Source: Pseudovibrio brasiliensis
GTDB lineage: Bacteria > Pseudomonadota > Alphaproteobacteria > Rhizobiales > Stappiaceae
Reading direction: 5' to 3'
Length of the DNA: 64,000 bases
Assembly (NCBI RefSeq): GCF_018282095.1
Contig: NZ_CP074126.1
Span: 2,366,501-2,430,500 of the forward strand
Shown here: piece after piece, positions 43,628 to 52,894 of the stretch
How the letters are laid out: each line of letters opens with the position of its first letter
Numbering within the stretch: position 1 is the stretch's first letter
Position numbers and translations under genes: made by a program
The notes under the pieces: model-generated
What the model was told of the DNA's origin: nothing
Databases searched by the model: none
What the model saw: only the letters and a program-made list of their open reading frames with translations

Positions 43628-44611
43628 CTAAGAAGCAAAACGATAACCTCCCTGAGCATTGCTGGCTTGTTCTTCCTTTACCACTAGGAGTTGAGCGGCA
43701 ATGGAAATTGCAATATCAGACGGCTTTTTGCTTTTAATCTCAGTAATTCCGACCGGACAAACAAGCTGTTTGCTGTGCGCCTCCGATATTCCGGAGTCTT
43801 TGAACCGTTTAAGTGTTCGCGCACGCTTAGTTGCACTGCCTATCAATCCAATAAATGCCAGATCGGTTCTACGAACAGCGGCATCTACTATAGCATGATC
43901 ACGCTTGTGATCATGGGTCATTACGATGACATAGTTTCCCGGCTCAAGGTTCTTTACGATGACTTGAGGCTCATTTAGATGAATGCAGCGAATATTGGAA
44001 GGCACATATTTGGGAAAAATTTCGCGCCGTTCATCGATCCAGGTGATCTTGAAGCCCAAAGGAGCCATCGCAAGCACCAAAGCCTTACCCACATGGCCAG
44101 CTCCAAACAGATACAGATGTGGTCTATCCTCCCCGAACCTCTCCGTCAATTTGCCTTGATTTAAAACAATTTCAGCGGAATTCGGGTCATCCATAGCAGG
44201 GGGTAATACGTGCCTTTCAAGGGGTCCAGAACTGCAAGTATTTGCAGTCGTTGAAAAAATCCCCACCCCTTCTTGTGTGGAAAAATCTTGTGCACGACCT
44301 CGATAATTGAGATCAAATTGCTCAAATGCGATTTCAACGCGCCCACCACAGCACTGCCCAAGGTCAGGACCAAGAGCATAAGAGCGTGTCTGAAAGGCCG
44401 GGCCGCCATTCTTCATCAATGAAACTGCTTCATGCAAAACGTCGTATTCAAGACGACCACCACCAATGGTGCCCCTGAACGACATATCTGGCCTCACAAC
44501 CATGCGTGCACCAGCCTCACGGGGAGATGATCCGGCAACTTTGATGATGCTCACCAGCACACATTGACCGGCAGCATCCAGAGCAGACAGAACTTCACCC
44601 CAGACCAGCAT
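43628..44611 (-). CDS. xdhC: Xanthine dehydrogenase accessory protein
   Basis: XdhC binds the molybdenum cofactor, helps its sulfuration and inserts it into XdhB. The 327-residue protein has the N-terminal XdhC domain (VAGSSPREAGARMVV near residue 25, GTIGGGRLEYDVL, GQCCGGRVEIAFE) and a C-terminal Rossmann domain (YLFGAGHVGKALV near 167). Its ATG directly follows the xdhB stop (TAAATG). The internal linker is long and less conserved. Confidence 0.93.
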   Translation of the reverse strand: MLVWGEVLSALDAAGQCVLVSIIKVAGSSPREAGARMVVRPDMSFRGTIGGGRLEYDVLHEAVSLMKNGGPAFQTRSYALGPDLGQCCGGRVEIAFEQFDLNYRGRAQDFSTQEGVGIFSTTANTCSSGPLERHVLPPAMDDPNSAEIVLNQGKLTERFGEDRPHLYLFGAGHVGKALVLAMAPLGFKITWIDERREIFPKYVPSNIRCIHLNEPQVIVKNLEPGNYVIVMTHDHKRDHAIVDAAVRRTDLAFIGLIGSATKRARTLKRFKDSGISEAHSKQLVCPVGITEIKSKKPSDIAISIAAQLLVVKEEQASNAQGGYRFAS

Positions 44612-46957
44612 TTAGCCCTCCTCTCCGGCCTTGATCGCTTTGACAGCTTTCAAGATCGCTTCAGGCGTCGCAGGTGCGTCCAGTTTAGGCAAAACACCCT
44701 TGTTCAAGCTTGCAATGGCATCATTGATTGCGCAGAAAACCGAGATTGGCAGCATCAAGGGTGGCTCACCAACGGCCTTGGACCGATAAATCGTCGGCTC
44801 CGGATTTCCCTCACTCTCATAAAGAGAAACGTTGAACTCCTCCGGCACATCAGAGGCCGTTGGAATTTTGTAAGTAGACGGCGCATGAGTTCGCAGGCGT
44901 CCGGCATCATCAAACCACAGCTCTTCTGTCGTCAGCCAGCCCATCCCTTGCACAAACCCGCCTTCAATCTGGCCGATATCCAGCGCAGGGTTGAGCGATT
45001 TGCCAACATCATGCAGCACATCAACACGCTCAACTTTCATTTCACCAGTCAGCGTATCTATCACTACTTCAGAGCAGGACGCCCCATAAGCAAAGTACAG
45101 GAACGGACGTCCCTTTACCCGCTCACGATCCCAGATGATCTTCGGCGTTTTGTAAAAACCGGAGGAGGACAAATGGATACGATGCTCATAAGCCAGCTGT
45201 GCCAGTTGCTTGATGGAAAGCTTCGGCTTGCCTTTGATCAGCATCTGGTCATCAACCAGCTCAACATCTTCCTCAGACACCTCAAAGTGCTGTGCCACAA
45301 AGGTTTTCAACCGCCCAACAATCTCCCGACACGCAATCGCCGCGGCCATACCATTAAGATCGGTGCCCGATGAAGCTGCCGTTGGAGAGGTATTGGCCAC
45401 TTTGGATGTGTTAGTGGCAGTAATCTTCACTTTTTCAAGGCTCACGCCCATCTCAGTGGCCGCGATCTGTGCGACCTTCTGATAAAGACCCTGCCCCATT
45501 TCGGTGCCGCCATGGTTCAAGTGCACGGAGCCATCCCGATAAAGATGCACAAGCGCCCCAGCCTGATTGAGATGGGTCAGCGTAAACGAAATACCGAACT
45601 TCACTGGTGTCAATGCGATCCCTTTTTTCAGGATCGTGTTTTGAGCATTGAACGCATCGATCGCTTTCCGGCGGGCACGATATTCTGAGCTTTCCTCCAG
45701 CTGATCCACCAGTTTGGCCAGCACATCATGTTCATCGACGGACTGCCCGTAAGGCGTGGTGTTCTGGCCGTCGCAGTAGAAGTTCGCCTTGCGCACATCA
45801 AGCGGGTCCTGCCCCATCTTGATCGCAATCGCATCCATCAACCGTTCAGCCGCAAACATGCCTTGCGGGCCTCCAAAACCACGAAACGCAGTGTTGGAAA
45901 CCGTGTTTGTTTTCAGCCTCTTAGAGCCAATTCGAACTTCAGGATAGAAATAGCTGTTATCCGCATGGAACATGGCGCGGTCGTTGATGCCAAGCGACAA
46001 GTCCGCAGAGTGTCCGCAGCGGGAGTTCAAAGAGATCTCAACCGCTTCTATCTTGCCAGAGGCATCACATCCGGCAGCCACATCCACCAGAAAGTCGTGA
46101 CGTTTACCCGTCAGGATCATATCGTCATCACGATCCAACCGGCACTTACATGGACGCCCCGTAGCATTGGCTGCCAAAGCCGCAAGAGCAGCCCATTGGT
46201 TGGCCTGAGACTCCTTACCACCAAACGCACCACCCATGCGTCGCACTTCAATGGTCACCGCAGCCTCATCCACACCAAGCACCTTGGCAACAGTGTGCTG
46301 CACCTCCGTAGGATGTTGGGTAGACGAATAAACCGTCATGTCCCCGTCTTCACCCGGAAAGGCAAAAGCAACCTGGCCTTCCAGATAAAAATGCTCCTGC
46401 CCGCCAAGCGCAAAGCTGCTCTTCACCTGCTGCGCAGATCGTTCCATCGTCTGTTTAGGCGTTCCACGGCGAAACTCATAGTCCGGCAGAACGGTCTGAT
46501 CAGCCTTCAGCGCATCAGCAACGCTCACCAGTGGCGTTTCCGCCTCAACCTCGATCTGTGCTAGCTTCACCGCCTTGCGGGCTTGCAAGCGCGTCTCAGC
46601 CACAACAAGAAACACCAGCTGCCCATGGAACACGATTTTTTCGGCCACCAGCACCGGATCATCGCCCATGGCTGGCGAGCAGTCATTGACACCGGGAATA
46701 TCTGCCGATTCCAAAACAGCAACAACACCCGGAGCAGCCCGCACGGCGCTCAAGTCGATCTTCGTAATCCGGCCACACGTTGCACCCGGCGCATAGCCCG
46801 GCGCCACATGAAGCGTGCCGCGAGGCTCGATCATATCATCAATATAGGTCGCCTTACCCGCTACATGCTTCAGCGCACTGTCATGTTTGTATGACTTTCC
46901 AACTGCCTGCGACTTAGAGGCTCGGCTCTTTGCTTTCATCAGAAGATCAGTTGACAT
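44612..46957 (-). CDS. xdhB: Xanthine dehydrogenase, molybdopterin-binding subunit
   Basis: The large subunit that oxidises hypoxanthine and xanthine to urate. The 781-residue protein shows RRMGGAFGGKESQANQWAAL near residue 235, TAFRGFGGPQGMFAAERL near 350, the GGTEMGQGLYQKVAQIA stretch near 490 and the catalytic Glu in SKAVGEPPLMLPISVF near 735. ATG 46957 is supported by GGGAGGTG and overlaps the xdhA end by 11 bases; the frame extends back into xdhA without support. Subunit length is normal. Confidence 0.95.
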   Translation of the reverse strand: MSTDLLMKAKSRASKSQAVGKSYKHDSALKHVAGKATYIDDMIEPRGTLHVAPGYAPGATCGRITKIDLSAVRAAPGVVAVLESADIPGVNDCSPAMGDDPVLVAEKIVFHGQLVFLVVAETRLQARKAVKLAQIEVEAETPLVSVADALKADQTVLPDYEFRRGTPKQTMERSAQQVKSSFALGGQEHFYLEGQVAFAFPGEDGDMTVYSSTQHPTEVQHTVAKVLGVDEAAVTIEVRRMGGAFGGKESQANQWAALAALAANATGRPCKCRLDRDDDMILTGKRHDFLVDVAAGCDASGKIEAVEISLNSRCGHSADLSLGINDRAMFHADNSYFYPEVRIGSKRLKTNTVSNTAFRGFGGPQGMFAAERLMDAIAIKMGQDPLDVRKANFYCDGQNTTPYGQSVDEHDVLAKLVDQLEESSEYRARRKAIDAFNAQNTILKKGIALTPVKFGISFTLTHLNQAGALVHLYRDGSVHLNHGGTEMGQGLYQKVAQIAATEMGVSLEKVKITATNTSKVANTSPTAASSGTDLNGMAAAIACREIVGRLKTFVAQHFEVSEEDVELVDDQMLIKGKPKLSIKQLAQLAYEHRIHLSSSGFYKTPKIIWDRERVKGRPFLYFAYGASCSEVVIDTLTGEMKVERVDVLHDVGKSLNPALDIGQIEGGFVQGMGWLTTEELWFDDAGRLRTHAPSTYKIPTASDVPEEFNVSLYESEGNPEPTIYRSKAVGEPPLMLPISVFCAINDAIASLNKGVLPKLDAPATPEAILKAVKAIKAGEEG

Positions 46958-48434
46958 GAGCACCTCCCGTAGCAAATTCACGTTGCCCGTGGACCCGTGT
47001 TTGATGGGAAGATGCCTCCGAAATTTCCATGAGTGCCTTTTCCAGCAGACCGCGCGCCACATCACGCCGGTAAGAACTGGACGCCCGCATATCGCTCATT
47101 GGGATGAAATCACTCTCAATGGCATTCAACGCATCTTGCCAGGAGTTTGGATCAGCCAACGAAGCACCAAGCAAAGCAGCTTCTGCACCACTCGCCCGCT
47201 TCGGAATACCAGCCATTCCACCAAAAGCCATCCGTACAGCCTCAATCACGCCATCCGTCACCGTCAGACAAAACGCAGCCATCACAGCAGAAATATCCTG
47301 ATCGAACCTCTTTGAGATCTTATAGGCTCTGAACTGCTGTCCCTCATTCAATCGGGGCACGCTAATAGAAGTCAGCACTTCATTATCGGCAATATCCTGC
47401 TTGCCGTAGTCGATAAAGAAGCTCTCCAGAGGCAACGTCCGCCGACCACGATTGCTCTGCAGCTCAATCTCGGCACCAAGAGCAATCAACATTGGCGGCA
47501 TGTCACCAATCGGTGAGCCGTTCGCGATGTTGCCTCCAACTGTACCAGAGGCCCGCACTTGCTTTGATCCAATCCGGCTGATCACCACCTCAAGGTCAGG
47601 ATCAATCGCCGTCAGAAACTGCTCGGCAACCGCATAGGAGGCTCCGGCACCAAGGCGAATGCCTTGCTCATCCTCATAGCACGTACTCAGACCATTCACG
47701 CGGCCCAGATAAATCACCTTCGGCAAATCTCGCAGATGCTTGGTGACCCACAGCCCCACATCCGTAGAACCGGAAACCAGCGTCGCATCCGGATGCTCTC
47801 CGTAGGTCTCCAGAAGACTCTGAAAGCTGCTAGGGGCAAAGAAGAACTGTTCCGCATCACCAACACGCACATCCAGCCCATCCTGAAGCGCTGCCAGCTT
47901 GCTTTCCGTCTCAGCAGCACGATCTGCAAACGCATCGTTCAGACCATTGCGGCAAGCCTCCAGCGCAGCATCCACGATAGGACGATACCCGGTGCACCGG
48001 CATAGATTACCAGCAATCCAGGTGTTCACATCCTGACGGCTCAGACCCGGTGTGTTGGTATGGTAGAGCGTAAACAGGTTCATCACGAACCCGGGCGTAC
48101 AGAACCCGCACTGCGAACCATGAAGATCTACCAGCGCCTGTTGGACAGGGTGTAGTCCATCAGGCCCTTCCAGATCTTCCACGGTTACAAGCTCACAGCC
48201 ATCAATCTGTCCAAGCAGCAGAATGCAACTGTTCACGGGTTCGTACACCAGCTTACCATCACGCAAACGTCCAAGCGCAATGGTGCAGGCACCGCAATCC
48301 CCTTCACCGCAGCCTTCTTTGGTGCCGGTCGCGTGTTCGCCAAGGCGCAGATACTCAAGAAGAGTGGTCGTCGGCTCAAAACGATCCAACTCAACAACCT
48401 GACCTTTTCGGAGGAAGCGGATTGCCGTGCGCAT
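46947..48434 (-). CDS. xdhA: Xanthine dehydrogenase, FeS/FAD subunit
   Basis: The small subunit of 495 residues, carrying two [2Fe-2S] clusters and FAD, passes electrons to NAD+. Cluster cysteines are in KEGCGEGDCGACTIAL near residue 41-55 and in QCGFCTPGFVMN and NLCRCTGYRPI near 109 and 145. The FAD-binding domain starts near 185, with VSGSTDVGLW and GGNIANGSPIGDMPP. ATG 48434 has GGGAG seven bases upstream; GTG one codon earlier also fits. It starts just after uraH. Confidence 0.95.
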   Translation of the reverse strand: MRTAIRFLRKGQVVELDRFEPTTTLLEYLRLGEHATGTKEGCGEGDCGACTIALGRLRDGKLVYEPVNSCILLLGQIDGCELVTVEDLEGPDGLHPVQQALVDLHGSQCGFCTPGFVMNLFTLYHTNTPGLSRQDVNTWIAGNLCRCTGYRPIVDAALEACRNGLNDAFADRAAETESKLAALQDGLDVRVGDAEQFFFAPSSFQSLLETYGEHPDATLVSGSTDVGLWVTKHLRDLPKVIYLGRVNGLSTCYEDEQGIRLGAGASYAVAEQFLTAIDPDLEVVISRIGSKQVRASGTVGGNIANGSPIGDMPPMLIALGAEIELQSNRGRRTLPLESFFIDYGKQDIADNEVLTSISVPRLNEGQQFRAYKISKRFDQDISAVMAAFCLTVTDGVIEAVRMAFGGMAGIPKRASGAEAALLGASLADPNSWQDALNAIESDFIPMSDMRASSSYRRDVARGLLEKALMEISEASSHQTRVHGQREFATGGAHVN

Positions 48435-48437
48435 CAC

Positions 48438-48791
48438 TCAGCTCCCTCTGTAGGTGGTGTAACCAAACGGAGAAAGCAGCAGCGGTACATGATAATGGCT
48501 GCTGACATCCGCTATACCAAAGCGGATCGGAACAACATCAAGGAAAGCAGGTTCAGGAAGCGCAATACCTTCCCCACGCAGGTAATCACCTGCATGGAAC
48601 TGCAGCTCATATGTCCCTGCAGTCAGGCTCTCCCCTTCCAGCAAAGGCCCATCAACACGCCCGTCACTATTGGTGGAAAATTCTCCAAGTTTGGAAAAGC
48701 TGTCCCCATCAACACGAACAAGCTCAACCCGCAGCCCCGCCGCGGGTTTCCCCTGAGCACTGTCCAGAACGTGGGTGGTCAATCGCCCCAT
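48438..48791 (-). CDS. uraH: 5-hydroxyisourate hydrolase
   Basis: A transthyretin-related hydrolase of 117 residues that converts 5-hydroxyisourate to OHCU, the second step after urate. It begins with GRLTTHVLDSAQGKPAAGL (active-site His), and ends with SPFGYTTYRGS, the YRGS tail that marks the enzyme family apart from transthyretin. The ATG at 48791 lies behind GAGGAAACT; a longer frame to 48809 is less likely. It is the first gene of the xdh block. Confidence 0.95.
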   Translation of the reverse strand: MGRLTTHVLDSAQGKPAAGLRVELVRVDGDSFSKLGEFSTNSDGRVDGPLLEGESLTAGTYELQFHAGDYLRGEGIALPEPAFLDVVPIRFGIADVSSHYHVPLLLSPFGYTTYRGS

Positions 48792-48907
48792 AGTTTCCTC
48801 GTCTATCAAATGGCATCTGCAATAGATGTCAGATTCTAAGTGAAACTACAGAGTGCACCCATTCCCGTGATAACAAAAGAACAAAAAAGAGCGCTTATTG
48901 ATGCCAT

Positions 48908-49837
48908 TTAGGCATCAGATGACGGAAGCATCTTTCCCAATCTTGCAATAGCCTGTTCCAGAAAGATCGCTGGAGCCAGAGCAAGGCCGCGTAAAGACGA
49001 AGTAATGATGCAGAAATGCCCGCGTGTCAGCTGCTCATCAGCAAGCGGTTTAAACAACAACCGTTCATTAGCCAGCTCCTCTTCAAGCCCTACCACAGTC
49101 TGAAACGCCACCATCTCACCGGACCGCACCAGATGCTTCATGAAGCGCAAAGAGTTCGCCTCCACACTGCTTTGCCCATCAGCGCTGCTGTGAGACAGCG
49201 CCACATCCAAACGCGCACGAATGGAAATACCAGGAGCAGGCATGGCAACCGGATACTCAAAGCACTGCGCAAGGTTCAGCTGGGGTTCTTTGGCTAGTGG
49301 ATGCGATGGCGCAACAATTGCTCCAATCTCCAACGCCTTCTTGTAAGTGATTTTGAGCGCATCCGTATCCGGCGGTTCAAACGTAAAGCCAACGTCCACC
49401 TCAGCCTTCTCAACGGCCTCAGCAACCCGCTCAGCGCCCATCACCTGCACATCCACATGAATCCCGCTATAGTCCTTGTGAAATTTGGCAATCACCTCAG
49501 GCAGCAAAGCTTCCGTAACGCTCTCAACCGTTGCAATTGAAACCACACCACGACGCAGCCCTTTGAGCGCATCCAGTTCGGCACCAGTTGCTTCCAAATC
49601 GGAAAGTGTACGTCGGATATGAGCAAGCAGAATTTCGCCTGCGGAAGAAAGGCGGATCGTGCGGCCCACCCGTTCAAACAACTCCATCCCAAGTTGCTTT
49701 TCCAGCGTCAGGATTTGCCGGTTCACGGCGGATGAAGCCACATTGAGTTTGCGCGCTGCCGCCCGAATAGAGCTTTCCTCTGCCGCCGCTGCAAAATAGC
49801 GCAGCGCTGGGCCGTAAAGATACCGCGATCGATCCAT
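48908..49837 (-). CDS. LysR family transcriptional regulator
   Basis: A 309-residue regulator with an N-terminal winged helix (ALRYFAAAAEESSIRAAARK and SSAVNRQILTLEKQLGMELF) and a type 2 periplasmic-binding-like effector domain from about residue 92. It lies on the same strand 116 bases upstream of uraH, so it is the best candidate regulator of purine catabolism, though LysR proteins more often face their targets. ATG 49837 was preferred to the TTG one codon earlier. The effector is unknown. Confidence 0.92.
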   Translation of the reverse strand: MDRSRYLYGPALRYFAAAAEESSIRAAARKLNVASSAVNRQILTLEKQLGMELFERVGRTIRLSSAGEILLAHIRRTLSDLEATGAELDALKGLRRGVVSIATVESVTEALLPEVIAKFHKDYSGIHVDVQVMGAERVAEAVEKAEVDVGFTFEPPDTDALKITYKKALEIGAIVAPSHPLAKEPQLNLAQCFEYPVAMPAPGISIRARLDVALSHSSADGQSSVEANSLRFMKHLVRSGEMVAFQTVVGLEEELANERLLFKPLADEQLTRGHFCIITSSLRGLALAPAIFLEQAIARLGKMLPSSDA

Positions 49838-49859
49838 CAACGTCCTGATCCCCCAGCCA

Positions 49860-50837
49860 TCAAGGGATGATCACAGTGGCACCGGTGGTCTTGCGCCCTT
49901 CCAGATCAGAATGAGCCTGCGCAATATCCTTCAGGCTGTAGCGCTGGTTGATCTGAATGTTGATGGTGCCATCCGCCACTGCAGCAAACAGATCACCTGC
50001 TGTCTCTTCCAGTTCCCACCGCTCTGCAATGTAGTTGAACAGCGTCGGACGCGTTGCGAACAGCGAGCCTTTTTGCGAGAGGATCGCCATATTGAACTCT
50101 GGCAGCGGGCCGGAAGACTGGCCAAACGAACACCACAGCCCACGAGGTCGCAAACAATCCAGAGAAGCTGGGAACGTGTCCTTGCCTACACTGTCGTAAA
50201 CCACATCACAGCCGCGGCCATCGGTGATCTGTCGCACGCGGGAAACCCAGTCCTCGGTCTTGTAATTGATCACGTACTCATAGCCATTTTCAGACGCCAA
50301 CCGCGCCTTCTCTTCAGAACTCACAGTACCGATTACAGTGGCCCCAAGCGCAGACGCCCACTGGCCAACGATAAGACCAACACCTCCAGCCGCCGCATGG
50401 TAAAGCAACGTCGTATCTGCATCCACCTTGAAGGTTTCGCGCAGCAGATAGCGCGCAGTCATGCCTTTCAGCATCAGCGCAGCCGCCTGTTCATCACTCA
50501 CACCTTCCGGGATTTTCACAAGAACACTGGCAGGAATATTCCGTTCTTCCGCGTAAGCCCCCAATGGACCGGCATAGGCAACACGATCTCCCAGCGCAAA
50601 ATCCGTCACGCCCTCCCCAAGCGCTACAACAATGCCAGCTCCTTCGTTGCCAGGTACAAACGGCAAACCGTTGGGTGCCGGGTAAAGACCGGAACGGAAA
50701 TATGTATCAATAAAGTTGAGCCCAATGGCCGTATGGCGGATCCTGACTTCGCCAATCCCCGGCTCTGGCAGGTCCACATCCACGTGTGTCAGAACGGATG
50801 GATCACCAGTTTTTTCAACGCGAACAGCATAGACCAT
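49860..50837 (-). CDS. Quinone oxidoreductase, zeta-crystallin type
   Basis: An NADPH-dependent medium-chain reductase of 325 residues without zinc ligands. FIDTYFRSGLYPAPNGLPFV near residue 43 and the cofactor motif HAAAGGVGLIVGQWASALGA near 150 are typical of Qor. It would reduce quinones in the cytosol. It ends 22 bases before the LysR gene on the same strand and may be co-transcribed with it; no functional link to purines is known. Confidence 0.92.
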   Translation of the reverse strand: MVYAVRVEKTGDPSVLTHVDVDLPEPGIGEVRIRHTAIGLNFIDTYFRSGLYPAPNGLPFVPGNEGAGIVVALGEGVTDFALGDRVAYAGPLGAYAEERNIPASVLVKIPEGVSDEQAAALMLKGMTARYLLRETFKVDADTTLLYHAAAGGVGLIVGQWASALGATVIGTVSSEEKARLASENGYEYVINYKTEDWVSRVRQITDGRGCDVVYDSVGKDTFPASLDCLRPRGLWCSFGQSSGPLPEFNMAILSQKGSLFATRPTLFNYIAERWELEETAGDLFAAVADGTINIQINQRYSLKDIAQAHSDLEGRKTTGATVIIP

Positions 50838-50941
50838 ATGGAATTCCCCTTATAAACGGCTGGATGCGGAGTTTGGACAGATTGCCATTAAGTTGCAAGC
50901 GCCTTTGATAAAACTCTATTCCACAGAGGAAAACCTGATCA

Positions 50942-50976
50942 GCAAAACAAAAAAGCCCGACCAAATGGCCGGGCTT
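50942..50976 (-). terminator. Terminator after pcs
   Basis: On the minus strand AAGCCCGGCC pairs imperfectly with GGTCGGGCTT around ATTT, followed by TTTTTTGTTTT. It lies shortly after the pcs stop and before the quinone oxidoreductase gene. Confidence 0.85.
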
Positions 50977-50999
50977 CCAAAACTCATCAAGATTGAGAA

Positions 51000-51695
51000 T
51001 CATATCTTGCGAAACACCTGGTGCAAAGCACCCACGCAGAAGAGGTAAAGGCTCGTTGCTGTAATCAGCGCAAACAGCCAGGTCTCAATTACGAAATCCT
51101 GATAAAGCGCCATGGCAAGTGCCGCGCTCCAGACCATAAGAATGCTCAGGGTCAGCGGACGCCATTTCACGGTGCGTACAGGATGAACAAATTCAACTGG
51201 TGCAAAGGTCAGCACAGAACACAGAACCACCATGCCAATGATGATCCATGGCGGAGACTGCAGCGCAACAAGCACAACAATCACCATGTTCCAGACACCC
51301 GGGAAGCCCAGGAAGCCGCCGCTTTCAGTCTTCATGTTGCCGTCAGCGAAGTAGATCGCGCCGGTAAACACAATGATCGCACCAGACAGAAGACCCCAGA
51401 ATTCTGAGAGAAGTCCGCTCTGATAAAGCGCAAAAGCTGGCAGGAAAACATAGGTCGCGTAATCGATAACCAGATCCAGAATAACGCCGCTCCAGCGCGG
51501 CAGACGATTCTGAATGTCATATTTACGTGCTAAAGGACCATCCAGCCCGTCGACAACAAGTGCGACCCAGAGCCAGAAAAACATCATAGGCAGGTTGCCG
51601 TTCGCTCCTGCGACAAGCGCAAGCAACGCAATGGGCGCACCCAATGCGGTAAGTAGATGAATGAGGAACAGCCGGGAGTTGGTCTGACCGGTCAA
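51000..51695 (-). CDS. pcs: Phosphatidylcholine synthase
   Basis: A CDP-alcohol phosphatidyltransferase of 231 residues with about seven membrane segments. The catalytic signature D-G-x2-A-R-x8-G-x3-D-x3-D is present as DGPLARKYD followed by WSGVILDLVIDYATY. GFLGFPGVWNMVIVVLVAL and PVEFVHPVRTVKWRPLT are typical of bacterial Pcs, which joins CDP-diacylglycerol and choline in one step. Pcs is common in alphaproteobacteria that live with eukaryotes. A phosphatidylglycerophosphate synthase-type role is less likely given the FVHPVR region. Confidence 0.88.
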   Translation of the reverse strand: MTGQTNSRLFLIHLLTALGAPIALLALVAGANGNLPMMFFWLWVALVVDGLDGPLARKYDIQNRLPRWSGVILDLVIDYATYVFLPAFALYQSGLLSEFWGLLSGAIIVFTGAIYFADGNMKTESGGFLGFPGVWNMVIVVLVALQSPPWIIIGMVVLCSVLTFAPVEFVHPVRTVKWRPLTLSILMVWSAALAMALYQDFVIETWLFALITATSLYLFCVGALHQVFRKI

Positions 51696-51733
51696 CTTGG
51701 GGTCCTTTGTTATTCTTTAAGTGCAGGTACCAC

Positions 51734-52639
51734 TTAGAACAATCTATCACCCAAAGCTTCAAAAAGAGGTAAGTCCGCCCGAGCGAAATAGATGTTTGCA
51801 CCGCCCCATAGCAGAAGCGCGATACCTATTCCATAGCTTGTAAACGGTGTTTTGCTCTTTTTTTCAAGTGTCATTATGAGACCAAGCAGCGCGATCCAGA
51901 TAATATTCATGATTCCCACTGCAAACATGAGCACCATTAGTGCCCAGCAGCACCCCAGACAGTACAAACCTTGTTCGATTCCAAAGTGGAAGGCGTTCTG
52001 CTTTTGCTCTCCGGAATGCACGGCCAAAGCAACATTTGGCGTCCGGCACCGGTCCAGACAGGCCTGCTTGGCAGGCGTAAACTGATAAATCGCCGCTGCA
52101 ATAACGGTGGTGATGGTCAGGCTGGAAAACACAGGCATCATCATTGGGCTCATCACGCCCAGTTCATGAAGCAGCCCCTGCGCCACGGTTGCGACTACGG
52201 AAAACGCAGTCCAGACGGCGAGATAGCCACCAGCAACAACATAGATCGCCTTACCGCCCCGCGCTTCGTGGTAGGTCTGCAGCATTGGCATGGCAGTTGG
52301 TAACATCATGGCGAGCACCATCATAAACCACATCACAAACAGCAGAAAATAGTCATAGAGGCCCATATTGATGAGGCCCGGCATACCAAAAGCTTCCTGC
52401 GCCAATGGCAGACACAGCGAGGCGAGCTGCACGCGCACATGCTCCGGCAGGTCCTTGAACATGTTGAACTGATTGAACAGTTCCATGCCTGGTCCCATTT
52501 CGCCCATATCCATGCGGCTGATCATATCGATCACCATGGCCGCCAGATAAACCCAGCCCAGCACTACAGCTCCGCCCAGCACAACGTAAGGGAGCCGATA
52601 GGACAACTGAAAATCTGTCTTCGGACTGGTAAGCGACAT
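51734..52639 (-). CDS. DUF2182 membrane protein
   Basis: A 301-residue integral membrane protein of the DUF2182 group, whose members are described as predicted metal-binding. Visible marks are WFMMVLAMMLPTAMPML near residue 105, YQFTPAKQACLDRCRTP with two cysteines near 190, and GLYCLGCCWALMVLMFAVG. The function is not known. The start was set at ATG 52639 because GAGG lies seven bases before it; ATG 52657 is also in frame. It stands alone between pcs and a divergent hydroxylase gene. Confidence 0.82.
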   Translation of the reverse strand: MSLTSPKTDFQLSYRLPYVVLGGAVVLGWVYLAAMVIDMISRMDMGEMGPGMELFNQFNMFKDLPEHVRVQLASLCLPLAQEAFGMPGLINMGLYDYFLLFVMWFMMVLAMMLPTAMPMLQTYHEARGGKAIYVVAGGYLAVWTAFSVVATVAQGLLHELGVMSPMMMPVFSSLTITTVIAAAIYQFTPAKQACLDRCRTPNVALAVHSGEQKQNAFHFGIEQGLYCLGCCWALMVLMFAVGIMNIIWIALLGLIMTLEKKSKTPFTSYGIGIALLLWGGANIYFARADLPLFEALGDRLF

Positions 52640-52894
52640 AACCGACCTCGAAATCATTCAGGACATCCAAAACTCATTGGTTTCAGAACCAGCGCAATGT
52701 ATGCAGCTTCTCTAATAGACCAGTAATAATCCCAATGCGACATTGATTTAGTTCAAATCTAAACTAGGCCCTGCGACATGGTGAAGCTGGCGCTGCGATA
52801 GTTACGCTCTTTTCATTAGGGGACTATACGCCTGCGCTACCTTGAAACCGATAGGTTTTATCCCCTAGATACTCAAGGATAGAACGCAAACAAA

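Noticed and set aside
44612-47065. XdhB starting at 47065
   Set aside because: The extra 36 residues lie within xdhA in another frame and have no family resemblance; the ATG at 46957 has a good ribosome site.
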